From Lachnospiraceae bacterium (GTDB lineage: Bacteria > Bacillota > Clostridia > Lachnospirales > Lachnospiraceae), in contig JAFZRY010000034.1 in NCBI GenBank assembly GCA_017619615.1, positions 1 to 49,108 of the forward strand: DNA of 49,108 bases, read 5' to 3'. Below, in pieces: positions 36,357 through 45,277 of this stretch (positions within the stretch are counted from its first letter, which is position 1; each line of letters opens with the position of its first letter). Both the position numbers and the translations under genes were made by a program. The notes beneath the pieces were generated by a model. That model had not been told where the DNA came from. It saw nothing but the letters and a program-made list of their open reading frames with translations, and searched no databases.

Positions 36357-37109
36357 ATGGACAGTTTGTTTGAGAAAAAAAAGTTTCTGATGATCGCCGG
36401 CCCCTGCTCCGTGGAAAGCGAGGAGCAGATCGTCGGCATCGCCAAAGCGGTGAAGGCCGCCGGCGCGCACATGCTGCGGGGCGGTGCGTTCAAGCCGCGC
36501 ACGTCCCCGTACGATTTCCAGGGGCTGAAGGAGGAAGGCATCCGCCTGCTGCTGGAAGCGAAGCGGGAAACCGGGCTGCCCGTGGTCACGGAGATCACCG
36601 GCGTGCGCGAACTGGAGTTATTTGAGGATATCGACGTGATCCAGATCGGCTCCCGCAACATGCAGAATTACGAACTGCTGAAAGAAGTCGGACGGACGGG
36701 CAAACCCGTGCTGCTAAAGCGCGGCATGGCCGCCACGCTGCGGGAATTCCTGCTGAGCGCGGAATACATCCTGGCGGAGGGGAACCCGCACGTCATCCTG
36801 TGCGAGCGGGGCATCCGCACGTTCGACGATTATACCCGGAACACACTGGACCTGGCCGTGATCCCGCTGCTGCGCGGCATGACGGATCTGCCCGTGATCG
36901 CGGATCCGAGCCACGCCACGGGCATCGCCTCGCTGGTCCCGCCGATGGCGCTGGCCGCGGCGGCCGCGGGGGCGGACGGTCTGATGATCGAAGTCCATAA
37001 TCACCCGGAGCAGGCGCTGACCGACGGGGAACAGGCTATCACTCCGGAAGAATACGCGGCCCTGGCACAGAAAGTGCAGGCCGTGAGAAAGGCGGCAGGA
37101 TACTTATGA
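36357..37109 (+). CDS. aroF: 3-deoxy-7-phosphoheptulonate synthase, short form
   Basis: A 250-residue DAHP synthase, the first step of the shikimate pathway, joining phosphoenolpyruvate to erythrose 4-phosphate. Marks are [65 protein letters not shown] and [16 protein letters not shown]. It is only the type I-beta barrel, without the N-terminal ferredoxin-like or chorismate-mutase domain that gives feedback control in many relatives. A chorismate mutase domain is instead fused to AroC in the same operon. It overlaps aroB by 4 nt. Confidence 0.96.
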   Translation: MDSLFEKKKFLMIAGPCSVESEEQIVGIAKAVKAAGAHMLRGGAFKPRTSPYDFQGLKEEGIRLLLEAKRETGLPVVTEITGVRELELFEDIDVIQIGSRNMQNYELLKEVGRTGKPVLLKRGMAATLREFLLSAEYILAEGNPHVILCERGIRTFDDYTRNTLDLAVIPLLRGMTDLPVIADPSHATGIASLVPPMALAAAAAGADGLMIEVHNHPEQALTDGEQAITPEEYAALAQKVQAVRKAAGYL

Positions 37110-38164
37110 AACGAATACCGATCAATGCCGAACAGCCCTATGAGGTCCTGATGGAGCGGGGTCTGCTGGACCGCGCCGGGGACCTGATCCGCGGGCGCTC
37201 GACCGCCCGCTGGGCCGCGGTGGTCTCCGACGAGACCGTGTTTGCCCTGTACGGGACGCGGCTCCTGGATTCCCTGCGGAACGAAGGCTTCCAGGCGGAG
37301 CCCTTCATCATCCCGCCCGGGGAGGCTTCCAAAAACCTGGATACGTACTGCCGCCTGCTCTCCTTCCTGGCGGACAACCGCCTGCAGCGGAACGATCCCG
37401 TGATCGCGCTGGGCGGCGGCGTCGTCGGCGACCTGGCGGGCTTTGCCGCGGCCACGTACCTGCGCGGCCTGCCGTTCGTCCAGATTCCCACTACGCTGCT
37501 GGCCGTGGTCGACGCCTCCGTGGGCGGCAAGACGGCGGTCAACCTGCCCGAGGGCAAAAACCTGGCCGGCGCCTTCCATCAGCCGGCGGTGGTGCTCTGC
37601 GACCCGGAACTGCTGAACACGCTGCCGCCGGAGGAGATCGCCAGCGGGATGGGCGAACTCATCAAGACCGCCTTCCTAAGCGGGGAGGAATTTTTCCGCG
37701 CGCTGGAGACCAGCGCCGACCCGCTGCCCGGCGAGGACCTGCTGGCCCGCGCCATCGAAACGAAAGCCGCCCTGGTGGCGGAGGACGAGCGCGACTTCGG
37801 CGCCCGCCGCCTGCTGAACCTTGGCCACAGCTTCGGGCACGCGATCGAGGCCTTCAGCGGCTATACCGTCCCGCACGGTCAGGCCGTGGCCGAAGGACTG
37901 CTGATGATCACCCGCGCCGCCGTGGAACACGGACTGTGCGACCCCGCCCTGCTGCCCCGTCTGGCCGCCCTCATGGAGCGCTACGGGCTGGAGGCGGAGC
38001 GCACGTACACGGCAGCCGAACTGCTGCCGTTCCTGCGGCAGGATAAAAAACTGCGCGGCGGCCACCTGCCGCTGATCGTGCCGCGGGCCGTCGGGCACTG
38101 CGACATCGTCCCCGTCCCGCTGGCGGACCTGGCCTCCTGGCTGAAGTCCGGCGGCGCGCTGTAA
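37106..38164 (+). CDS. aroB: 3-dehydroquinate synthase
   Basis: A 352-residue NAD- and zinc-dependent enzyme that cyclises DAHP to 3-dehydroquinate. It shows [22 protein letters not shown], the [20 protein letters not shown] stretch, and metal ligands in the segments [23 protein letters not shown] and [11 protein letters not shown]. It follows aroF with a 4-nt overlap and precedes aroA by 10 nt. Confidence 0.98.
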   Translation: MKRIPINAEQPYEVLMERGLLDRAGDLIRGRSTARWAAVVSDETVFALYGTRLLDSLRNEGFQAEPFIIPPGEASKNLDTYCRLLSFLADNRLQRNDPVIALGGGVVGDLAGFAAATYLRGLPFVQIPTTLLAVVDASVGGKTAVNLPEGKNLAGAFHQPAVVLCDPELLNTLPPEEIASGMGELIKTAFLSGEEFFRALETSADPLPGEDLLARAIETKAALVAEDERDFGARRLLNLGHSFGHAIEAFSGYTVPHGQAVAEGLLMITRAAVEHGLCDPALLPRLAALMERYGLEAERTYTAAELLPFLRQDKKLRGGHLPLIVPRAVGHCDIVPVPLADLASWLKSGGAL

Positions 38165-38174
38165 GGAGGAACTT

Positions 38175-39482
38175 ATGTCATTCACGATCCAACCCGGTCC
38201 CCGGAGCGGCCTGTTCCGGGCGCCTTCGTCCAAATCCCAGCTGCACCGGCTGCTGATCCTGGCCGCCCTCGGCCGGGAGACCATCCGCATCCAAAAGATC
38301 GACGCTTCCGCCGACGTGACCGCCACCGCCCGCTGCCTGACCGCGCTGGGCGCCCCGGTCCGCGAGGACGCGGATTCCTTTACCGTCACGCCCTTCCCTC
38401 GCGACGCAGCCGGCCGCCTGCTCCCCGTTTCCAGTGAGGAGCTGAAGGTCCTGCCCTGCGGCGAAAGCGGCGCGACCCTGCGTTTCATGATGGCCCTGGC
38501 CGGCCTGCGCGGCGCCAACGCCTGTCTGCTGCGGGAAGGCCGCCTGACCGCGCGGCCCCTCGCGCCTTTTGACGCGGCCCTGCGCGCCCACGGCATGAAC
38601 GTGGAGGAGCGCGGCGCCAACGTATACGTCTCCGGAACGCTCCGGCCCGGGATCTGGCTGCTGCCGGGGAACGTCTCCTCGCAGTTCACCTCCGCGCTGC
38701 TGCTGACCCTTCCGTTCGCGCAGGGCGATTCCGTGCTGCGGGTCCAGGCGCCCGTGGAATCCTCTTCCTACGTCGACATGACGGAACAGGTGCTGGAACT
38801 GGCCGGCGCCGCGCCGGACAAGGCGCAGCTGGCCCACAAGACCGGCGACGCGCTGGCCTGGGACGACCTCTTCTGGATCTTCGGCGGTAAGCAGGCGTCG
38901 CTGCCCCGCGAACTGGCGGCGGAGGGCGATTTCTCCGCGGCGGCGGTGTTCCTGTGCATCGGCGCGCTGTCCCCGCAGGGGCTGGCGGTCACCGGGCTCT
39001 CGCCGAAATCCCGCCAGGGCGATATGGCGATCCTGGACATCCTCCAGAACATGGGGGCCGACATCGGCGCCTCGCCCGAAGTCGTGGCCGTACGGCATGC
39101 GCCGCTCAAGGCCATGACCCTCGACGTCTCCCAGACCCCGGACCTGGTGCCCCCGCTGGCGGTGCTGGCCGCGACGGCGATGGGCGACACGCAGTTCACC
39201 GGCGCGGGACGCCTGCGCCTCAAAGAATCCGACCGCCTGGAAGGCACGCTCGACCTCCTGCACGACCTGGGCGTCCAGGCGCGCGTGCGGGACGACGTCC
39301 TGCAGGTACATGGCGGGACCATCCGCGGCGGCTCGGTCCGCACCCGGGGCGATCACCGACTGGCTATGGCGGCCGCGGTGGCGGCCTGCGCGGCGCAGAC
39401 CCCGGTCACCATCGACGACGCGGACTGCGTGGGCAAGTCCTTCGCGGGCTTCTGGAACGCGTTCGGGCAGCTGCAGCGCTGA
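38175..39482 (+). CDS. aroA: 3-phosphoshikimate 1-carboxyvinyltransferase (EPSP synthase)
   Basis: A 435-residue EPSP synthase that joins shikimate 3-phosphate and phosphoenolpyruvate. It has the N-terminal substrate residues APSSKSQLHRLLILAAL, the GESGATLRFMMALAG loop, the NVSSQFTSALLL segment, LKESDRLEGT and GDHRLAMAAAVAA. The N-terminal motif differs slightly from the usual GSKS/T. It lies 7 nt before aroC. Confidence 0.97.
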   Translation: MSFTIQPGPRSGLFRAPSSKSQLHRLLILAALGRETIRIQKIDASADVTATARCLTALGAPVREDADSFTVTPFPRDAAGRLLPVSSEELKVLPCGESGATLRFMMALAGLRGANACLLREGRLTARPLAPFDAALRAHGMNVEERGANVYVSGTLRPGIWLLPGNVSSQFTSALLLTLPFAQGDSVLRVQAPVESSSYVDMTEQVLELAGAAPDKAQLAHKTGDALAWDDLFWIFGGKQASLPRELAAEGDFSAAAVFLCIGALSPQGLAVTGLSPKSRQGDMAILDILQNMGADIGASPEVVAVRHAPLKAMTLDVSQTPDLVPPLAVLAATAMGDTQFTGAGRLRLKESDRLEGTLDLLHDLGVQARVRDDVLQVHGGTIRGGSVRTRGDHRLAMAAAVAACAAQTPVTIDDADCVGKSFAGFWNAFGQLQR

Positions 39483-39489
39483 TCACGAT

Positions 39490-40749
39490 ATGGATCACTT
39501 TTCTTATGGAACTTATTATCGTTTCACCATATTCGGGAGCTCTCACGAGCCCCTTGTCGGCGTGACCGTGGAAGGCATCCCCGCGGGCATACCGCTGGAC
39601 CGGCCGGCGCTGCAGGCGTTCCTGGACCGGCGGGCGCCGGGGAACGGCGCATTCTCCTCCACCCGGCGCGAAGCGGACGTGCCGGAGTTTGAGACCGGCC
39701 TGACGGACGGCGTCTTCACCGGCGGTCCGGTGCGCGCGATCCTCCGCAATACCGACGCGCGGCCCGCGGATTACGAGGCCCTGCGCACGGTCCCCCGGCC
39801 CGGACACGCGGACTGGCCGGCCTATGTGAAGACCGGTCAAATCCCGGCCGGCGGCGGCCATTATTCCGGCCGCATGACCGCGCCGCTGTGCGTGGCCGGC
39901 GGCATCGCGAAGCAGCTGCTGGCGCGGGAAGGCGTGGAGGTGACAGCCCGGACCGTATCCGTCGGCGGTATTCCGGCTGAGGACGAAGAAGCCGTGACCG
40001 GCCTGCTGCAGGACGCGAAGGCCCGGGGCGATTCTCTGGGCGGCGTGATCGAATGCAAGGTCATCGGTTTACCGGCCGGCCTGGGCGACCACCCCTTCGG
40101 CGGCTTGGAGAACCGGCTCGCGCAGGCGGTCTTTGCCATCCCGGCCGTCAAAGGCCTGGAGTTCGGTGACGGTTTCGCCCTGGCGGCGATGCGCGGCAGT
40201 GAAGCCAACGACGGCTACCGCGTGCGGGACGGCCGCGTCGTCATGACCTCCAACCACTGCGGCGGGGTCCTGGGCGGCATGGCCTGCGGCACGCCCCTTG
40301 TCTTCCGCGCCGCGTTCAAACCCACGCCCAGCATCGCCGTCCCGCAGGAAAGCGCGGACCTGTCGGGGATGGAAAACGTCACGCTCTCCGTTCCCGGCCG
40401 CCACGACACCTGCATCGTCCTCCGCGCCGTTCCGGTGGTGGAAGCCGCCGCGGCCGCCGCCCTGCTGGACGCGCTGTGGGAAAGCCGCGCGGACGACGCA
40501 TCGGACCTGCCCGCCTTCCGCCGGCAGATCGACGCCGCGGACCGGGCCATCTTGGAAGCTTTCGTCCGCCGCCTGCAGACCGCGGACCGCATCGGCGCGT
40601 GCAAGCGCGAAAACGGACTTCCCGTGCAGGATCCCGCCCGCGAGCAGGAACTCCTGGACCGCCTCAGCCGCCTCGCACCGGCCGAGATGTCGGATGACGT
40701 CCGGGCGCTGTATGAGACTATCCTCCGGCTGAGCCGGGACCGCCAGTAA
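39490..40749 (+). CDS. aroC: Chorismate synthase fused to chorismate mutase
   Basis: A 419-residue protein. Residues 1 to about 330 are an FMN-dependent chorismate synthase with FGSSHEPLVGVTVEGIPAG, RPGHADWPAYVKTG, GGGHYSGRMTAP, GSEANDGYRVRDG and the NHCGGVLGGMACGTP segment. The last ~88 residues are an AroQ-type chorismate mutase: FRRQIDAADRAILEAFVRR, then IGACKRENGLPVQDPARE and VRALYETILRLS. The fused product would turn EPSP into chorismate and then prephenate. The start at 39490 is set by the conserved N-terminus; no good Shine-Dalgarno is seen, so it probably depends on translation from aroA. Confidence 0.93.
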   Translation: MDHFSYGTYYRFTIFGSSHEPLVGVTVEGIPAGIPLDRPALQAFLDRRAPGNGAFSSTRREADVPEFETGLTDGVFTGGPVRAILRNTDARPADYEALRTVPRPGHADWPAYVKTGQIPAGGGHYSGRMTAPLCVAGGIAKQLLAREGVEVTARTVSVGGIPAEDEEAVTGLLQDAKARGDSLGGVIECKVIGLPAGLGDHPFGGLENRLAQAVFAIPAVKGLEFGDGFALAAMRGSEANDGYRVRDGRVVMTSNHCGGVLGGMACGTPLVFRAAFKPTPSIAVPQESADLSGMENVTLSVPGRHDTCIVLRAVPVVEAAAAAALLDALWESRADDASDLPAFRRQIDAADRAILEAFVRRLQTADRIGACKRENGLPVQDPAREQELLDRLSRLAPAEMSDDVRALYETILRLSRDRQ

Positions 40750-40812
40750 TGCGGCGGCTTTTATAATTCGCAGGGACGGCCAACAGCCGCCCTCACACCC
40801 CCGAGGTATTTC

Positions 40813-42057
40813 ATGGACCTTTACGGCCTTCTGGGCAACCCCCTCTCCCACAGCTGCTCTCCCGCCATCCACCGGATGCTGGGGGAGTATTCGTATGCGC
40901 TCTGGGAAACGCCTCCCGAAGACCTCGAAACCTTCCTCCGCACCGCCCCCTTCCGCGGCTGCAACGTGACTGTCCCCTATAAAAAAGCCGTCCTCCCTTA
41001 CCTGGACGGCCTCTCCCCGCTTGCCCGCTCCCTGGGCAGCGTCAACACGATCCTGCGCCGCGCCGACGGCTCGCTGTACGGCGACAACACGGACTGCGCG
41101 GGTTTCCGCCACCTGCTGGAGCAGAGCGGTTTCGCCCCCGCCGGTCGGAAAGTCCTGGTCCTCGGCAGCGGCGGCGCCTCCGTCACCGTGCAGGCCGTTT
41201 TGCAGGAACTGTGTGCGCTGCCCGTCGTCATCTCCCGCTCCGGGCCGGACCAGTACTGGAATCTGGACAGGCACCGCGATGCGGCCTATCTTGTCAATAC
41301 CACACCCGTCGGCATGTACCCGGGCAACGGCGCGTCGCCCCTGTCACTCGCGGCATTCCCCGCCCTCGAAGGCATCATCGACCTGATCTATAACCCTGCG
41401 CGGACCGCCCTGCTGATGGAGGCGGAGCAGTTCGGGATCCCCGCCGTGAACGGCTTCCCCATGCTGACCGCCCAGGCGTATTACAGCAGCCGGCTGTGGG
41501 GCGTGACGGACCGGGGGCCGGACTGCATCGCCCCGCTCACGGAAGCGATCAGCCGGGCACAGCAGAACCTGATCCTGATCGGCATGCCCGGCAGCGGCAA
41601 AAGCACCGCCGCCCGCCGCCTCGGCGAAGCCCTCGGCCGCCCGGTCCATGACAGCGACCGCGAATTCGAGCAGGCCGAAGGCCTCTCCCCTGAACTGTTC
41701 ATCCGCCGCTTCGGCGAGCCCGCCTTCCGGGAAAAGGAGACCGCCATCCTCCGCCGCTTAGGCGCCCTCTCCGGCGCCGTCATTGCCACCGGCGGCGGCG
41801 CGGTGACCCGCCCGGAGAACTACGCCCTCCTGCATCAGAACGGCCTCCTGATCTGGCTCCGCCGCGACCCCGAAGACCTGGACATCTCCGCCAAGCCCCT
41901 CTTCCACCGCCCGGACCTCGCTGCCCTGTACTTTGAAAGAAAGCCCCTTTACGAGGCTTTCGCCGACGTCACCGTCGACGGCGATCCCGCTCCGGAACGC
42001 ATCCTGAAACAGTGCCATGGGGGAGACTGTCCCCTTCCCGCCCTGTCACACATCTGA
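40813..42057 (+). CDS. aroE-aroK: Shikimate dehydrogenase-shikimate kinase fusion
   Basis: A 414-residue fusion. Residues 1 to about 240 are shikimate dehydrogenase: LLGNPLSHSCSPAIHRML, the catalytic lysine in NVTVPYKKAV, NTDCAGF, and VLVLGSGGASVTVQAVL. Residues about 248-414 are shikimate kinase: P-loop GMPGSGKS (257-264), DSDREFEQ for shikimate and metal, FREKETAIL, and GGGAVTRPENY. The two act in a row: dehydroshikimate to shikimate to shikimate 3-phosphate. In the dehydrogenase part the NADP-binding region is short. It lies 63 nt after aroC; a small GC stem sits in that gap. Confidence 0.95.
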   Translation: MDLYGLLGNPLSHSCSPAIHRMLGEYSYALWETPPEDLETFLRTAPFRGCNVTVPYKKAVLPYLDGLSPLARSLGSVNTILRRADGSLYGDNTDCAGFRHLLEQSGFAPAGRKVLVLGSGGASVTVQAVLQELCALPVVISRSGPDQYWNLDRHRDAAYLVNTTPVGMYPGNGASPLSLAAFPALEGIIDLIYNPARTALLMEAEQFGIPAVNGFPMLTAQAYYSSRLWGVTDRGPDCIAPLTEAISRAQQNLILIGMPGSGKSTAARRLGEALGRPVHDSDREFEQAEGLSPELFIRRFGEPAFREKETAILRRLGALSGAVIATGGGAVTRPENYALLHQNGLLIWLRRDPEDLDISAKPLFHRPDLAALYFERKPLYEAFADVTVDGDPAPERILKQCHGGDCPLPALSHI

Positions 42058-42066
42058 GGTACTCCC

Positions 42067-42507
42067 ATGAACATCCTTGTCATCAACGGCCCCAACCTCA
42101 ACCTCCTCGGCGTCCGCGAGCCCGCCGTCTACGGCCGCACCACCTACGCCGAACTGCTGGACATGATCCGCGCCTGGGCCGCGGAGCTCGGCCTTTCCGT
42201 GGACTTCTTCCAGTCCAACCACGAAGGCGCCCTCGTCGACGCCATCCAGGACGCGCTCGGCAAGTATGACGGCATCCTGATCAATCCCGCCGCCTACACC
42301 CATACCAGCATCGCCATCCCGGACGCCCTGAAAGCCGTCGGCCTGCCCGCCGTTGAAGTCCACCTGACCGACATCACGCACCGCGAGCCTTTCCGGCGGA
42401 TCTCCTACACCGCGCCGGCCTGCGACATCACCTATGCCGGCCTCGGCCCGGAAGGATACAAAAAGGGCTTGGAATTCCTGAAGAAAAAACCCGGCATTAA
42501 AAAATGA
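42067..42507 (+). CDS. aroQ: 3-dehydroquinate dehydratase, type II
   Basis: A 146-residue type II enzyme of the flavodoxin-like fold that makes a dodecamer and removes water from 3-dehydroquinate. It shows INGPNLNLLGVREPAVYG with the catalytic tyrosine, FFQSNHEGALVDAIQ, INPAAYTHTSIAIPDAL and EVHLTDITHREPFR. It ends the shikimate operon, 9 nt after aroE-aroK, and is followed by a terminator. Confidence 0.98.
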   Translation: MNILVINGPNLNLLGVREPAVYGRTTYAELLDMIRAWAAELGLSVDFFQSNHEGALVDAIQDALGKYDGILINPAAYTHTSIAIPDALKAVGLPAVEVHLTDITHREPFRRISYTAPACDITYAGLGPEGYKKGLEFLKKKPGIKK

Positions 42508-42533
42508 CATGTCCCGCGGGACATGCCATTTTT
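42508..42533 (+). terminator. Terminator of the shikimate operon
   Basis: An 18-nt perfect palindrome, CATGTCCCGCGGGACATG (42508-42525), followed after CCA by five T. It begins at the base after the aroQ stop codon and lies before the convergent TatD gene. Confidence 0.85.
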
Positions 42534-42545
42534 CGTATACATCGT

Positions 42546-43436
42546 TCACACTTCCCCGAGGGGCGGCAGCCGGAATACCCGCACTGCATTTTCCGCCGTC
42601 ACGCGTTCCACTTCTTCGGGCGGGACGCTTTTCAGCTCCGCGATGCGCGCTGCCACCGCCGGCAGGATCAGGCTGGTATTACGCGCTTTCTCCCATTGCT
42701 TGTTCGGAAATCCGGGGTTTTCCGGCCGGACGTACGGGCCGTCGGTCTCCAGCAGGATCCGGTCCAGCGGCGTCATGATCACAGCCTGTTCCAGAGCGGC
42801 CGTCCCGGGCGCATCCTTCAGCAGGCTCCCGCCGATCCCGAGCATCAGTCCCAATTCCGTATAACTGCGTGCCTCATCGGCCGACCCTCGGAAACAGTGG
42901 CAGACACCGCCGTGCAGGCAATTCCGGTATCTCCGGAGGATCCGCAGCGCGTCTTCGTGCGCTTCCCGGATATGCAGGATGACCGGAAGGCCTTTCCGGT
43001 GCGCCGCCTTCAGCTGCCGGATGAACCAGATTATCTGACGCAGCCGGTGCTGCTCTTTCCGGGCCAGGTGATAATCCAGTCCCGTCTCGCCCACGGCGAT
43101 CACGGCCGGGTGCTCCAGGAACTGCGCAAACCGCTTCCGGCCGCTCATTCTCCCGTCTTTTCCCTTCTCCGCCGCCTGAAACACCCGCGTCGGATGCACG
43201 CCGACCGCCGGAAATATGAAACCGGGATACTGCTCCGCCAGCGCGAGCAGTTTTTCATTTGACCCTAGATCGACCGCCGGATCGATGCAGGCCGCGGTCC
43301 CCGCCGCCCGGATCTCCCGGATCACGTCCTCCCGCGACCCCCGCCGGATCACGAACGCGTCCTTCTCCCGCGCGATATACGGGAATCCCTGATCAAAGGG
43401 GTGATAAGAAAGATGAATGTGCGTGTCAATGAGCAT
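42546..43436 (-). CDS. tatD: TatD-family metal-dependent DNase
   Basis: A 296-residue TIM-barrel hydrolase. It begins MLIDTHIHLSYHPF (HxH metal ligands) and has VGETGLDYH, the metal-binding VILHIREAHEDALRIL, CHCFRGSADEARSYTELG and LLETDGPYVRPENPG. TatD proteins act as 3' to 5' exonucleases in DNA repair or quality control. The start at 43436 gives the typical N-terminus. It is downstream of pta with a terminator between, and it converges on the shikimate operon. Confidence 0.93.
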   Translation of the reverse strand: MLIDTHIHLSYHPFDQGFPYIAREKDAFVIRRGSREDVIREIRAAGTAACIDPAVDLGSNEKLLALAEQYPGFIFPAVGVHPTRVFQAAEKGKDGRMSGRKRFAQFLEHPAVIAVGETGLDYHLARKEQHRLRQIIWFIRQLKAAHRKGLPVILHIREAHEDALRILRRYRNCLHGGVCHCFRGSADEARSYTELGLMLGIGGSLLKDAPGTAALEQAVIMTPLDRILLETDGPYVRPENPGFPNKQWEKARNTSLILPAVAARIAELKSVPPEEVERVTAENAVRVFRLPPLGEV

Positions 43437-43499
43437 CGGTCTTCTCCTGCAACTTTTTTCCGAAGGAAGCTCAACTCCGCGGCGCTGTCCGAAAAGAAA

Positions 43500-43519
43500 G
43501 GGGCGCCTTGCGGCGCCCC
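43500..43519 (-). terminator. Terminator after pta
   Basis: GGGGCGCC / GGCGCCCC with a 4-nt loop, followed on the minus strand by TTTCTTTT. It separates pta from tatD. Confidence 0.85.
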
Positions 43520-43536
43520 CTCTCATGCGGTGCGGC

Positions 43537-44532
43537 TTATGCCTGCGCCTGCAGGGCGGTGATGGCGACCACGCCGACGATATCCTCGGCGCTGCAGCCG
43601 CGGGACAGGTCGTTGACGGGCTTGGCCAGACCCTGGCAGACAGGGCCGTAGGCTTCGGCGTTCGCAAAGCGCTGCACCAGCTTGTAGCCGATGTTGCCGG
43701 CGTCCAGATCCGGGAAGACCAGCACGTTGGCCTTGCCGGCCACGGGGCTGTTCGGGGCCTTGGAGGCGCCTACCTTCGGAACGATGGCCGCATCCAGCTG
43801 CAGCTCACCGTCGATCATGTACTGCGGATATTCGGCCTTCGCGATCTTCACGGCTTCGACGACCTTCGTGATGTCGTCGTGCTTCGCGGAGCCCATGGTG
43901 GAATGGCTCAGCAGCGCCACGCGGGGCTCTTTGCCGACCATCTTCTCAAAGGTGGCCGCGCTGGAGCCGGCGATGGTGGCCAGTTCTTCGGAGGTGGGGT
44001 TCTGCACCAGGCCGCAGTCCGCGAACACCAGCGTGCCGTTTTCGCCGTACGGGCAGTTGGGCACGATCATCAGGAAGAAGGAGGAAACGGTCTTCACGCC
44101 CGGCGCGGTCTTTAAGATCTGCAGGCAGGGGCGCAGGGTGTCCGCCGTGGTGTGGCAGGCGCCGGAGACCATGCCGTCCGCATCGCCCACTTTGACCATC
44201 ATGACGCCGTAGTAGGTGTAATCTTTCTTCAGGATGCCCAGGGCCTGCTCAAAGGTCATGCCCTTGCTCTTGCGCAGTTCGGCGAACTTTTCCGCGTAGG
44301 CTTCGGTGCGGGGATCGGTGAACGGGTCCACGACTTCCACGCCGGAGAGATCATAGCCGGCGCCGTAGGTCTTCACGTCCTCGGCGGAAGCGATCAGCAC
44401 CAGGTCGGCGAAGCCTTCCTTCTTGATCATCTGGATGGCGTCATAGGTGCGCTTGTCGTTGGATTCCGGCAGCACGATCTTCTTTCTGTCGGCCGCTGCT
44501 TTGGCTTTCACTTCTTCAATGAAACTGCTCAT
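43537..44532 (-). CDS. pta: Phosphate acetyltransferase
   Basis: A 331-residue enzyme that interconverts acetyl-CoA and acetyl phosphate, used for ATP formation in fermentation. It is the short form without the DRTGG domain. Marks are KIVLPESNDKRTYDAIQMI, DADGMVSGACHTTADTLRP, the FADCGLVQNPTSEELATIA segment, LLSHSTMGSAKHDD, DGELQLDAAIVP and NVLVFPDLDAGNIGYKLVQR. AGGAGGACAAACCC precedes the ATG at 44532. An acetate kinase gene is not adjacent. No other gene shares its transcript. Confidence 0.98.
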   Translation of the reverse strand: MSSFIEEVKAKAAADRKKIVLPESNDKRTYDAIQMIKKEGFADLVLIASAEDVKTYGAGYDLSGVEVVDPFTDPRTEAYAEKFAELRKSKGMTFEQALGILKKDYTYYGVMMVKVGDADGMVSGACHTTADTLRPCLQILKTAPGVKTVSSFFLMIVPNCPYGENGTLVFADCGLVQNPTSEELATIAGSSAATFEKMVGKEPRVALLSHSTMGSAKHDDITKVVEAVKIAKAEYPQYMIDGELQLDAAIVPKVGASKAPNSPVAGKANVLVFPDLDAGNIGYKLVQRFANAEAYGPVCQGLAKPVNDLSRGCSAEDIVGVVAITALQAQA

Positions 44533-44608
44533 GGGTTTGTCCTCCTCGTACGGCTCCCGGCCGTTATCACTCCGGCCTTTGCGCGCGCCGGAGACTTTAT
44601 TCTTTTTT

Positions 44609-44637
44609 ACTGTATCAAATCCGCGCCTGAAAAACAA
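44609..44637 (-). promoter_or_regulatory. Promoter of pta
   Basis: On the minus strand TTGTTT (44632-44637), 17 nt, then TACAGT (44609-44614) preceded by TGA, an extended -10. The leader is about 75 nt. Confidence 0.6.
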
Positions 44638-44713
44638 GACAAATCCGGAAGAAACTGCATCGATTTGCGGCCGCCGCGCCGCTTTTCCGCCCCGGCGGGA
44701 GCCGCCGCGATTC

Positions 44714-44742
44714 TTGACACTTTCCCGCGCCGGTGATAGACT
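44714..44742 (+). promoter_or_regulatory. Promoter of the surface-acylation operon
   Basis: Perfect TTGACA (44714-44719), 17 nt, TAGACT (44737-44742). The predicted start near 44749 is followed by the ribosome site GGAGG (44757-44761) and the ATG at 44767. Confidence 0.75.
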
Positions 44743-44766
44743 AATAGACGTTTTCGGAGGCATAAA

Positions 44767-45261
44767 ATGCAGTTTTTCAAAGCCCACAAACTGGTCTGCG
44801 CGGAAGTCCTGATGACGGTGGCCCTCATCGTCTTTATAGCGCTGTGCGTGCGCGGCCGCGTGCGGGACGACGTGCCCCTCTCCGACCTCAAAGGCCCGGT
44901 CCTGGAGCAGCTCGCGGGCGCCGAAAACATGAAAGAGGCCGGCGCGATGAAGCTCCGCTCCCTCTACGGTCTGGACGCGAACGATTACGCGGAAGTCCTT
45001 CTCTACATCCCCGTCTCCAACATGGACGCCCAGGAAATGCTGCTCGTGCGCTGCCGCACGGAGGAGCAGGCGGACGCCGTGGCGGCGGCGATGCGGAAGC
45101 GGATCGGGGACCAGACCGGCATTTTTGAATCCTACGGCGTCGAGCAGATGGCGCTGATCCGCAAAGCCGTCGTGGACGTGCAGGGCACCTACTGCCTTTA
45201 CGTCTGCGACCTGAACAGTTATCAGGCGCAGAGCGCGTTTCGACGCGCGCTGGCCCGCTGA
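44767..45261 (+). CDS. DUF4358 membrane-anchored protein
   Basis: A 164-residue protein with one N-terminal membrane helix (about 11-29) and an extracellular domain with LRSLYGLDANDYAEVLLY, NMDAQEMLLVR, EEQADAVAAAMRKRI and YCLYVCDLN. This is the DUF4358 pattern, often found beside MBOAT and SGNH genes in Clostridia. It is the first gene of this operon, 16 nt before the MBOAT gene. Role unknown; probably part of a surface-polymer modification machine. Confidence 0.85.
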   Translation: MQFFKAHKLVCAEVLMTVALIVFIALCVRGRVRDDVPLSDLKGPVLEQLAGAENMKEAGAMKLRSLYGLDANDYAEVLLYIPVSNMDAQEMLLVRCRTEEQADAVAAAMRKRIGDQTGIFESYGVEQMALIRKAVVDVQGTYCLYVCDLNSYQAQSAFRRALAR

Positions 45262-45277
45262 ATAAAGGAACTTTCCC

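Noticed and set aside
38178-41274. Long minus-strand open frames (about 390-400 codons) over aroA, aroC and aroE-aroK
   Set aside because: Same reason: high GC leaves the opposite frames open, while the plus-strand proteins carry all active-site motifs.
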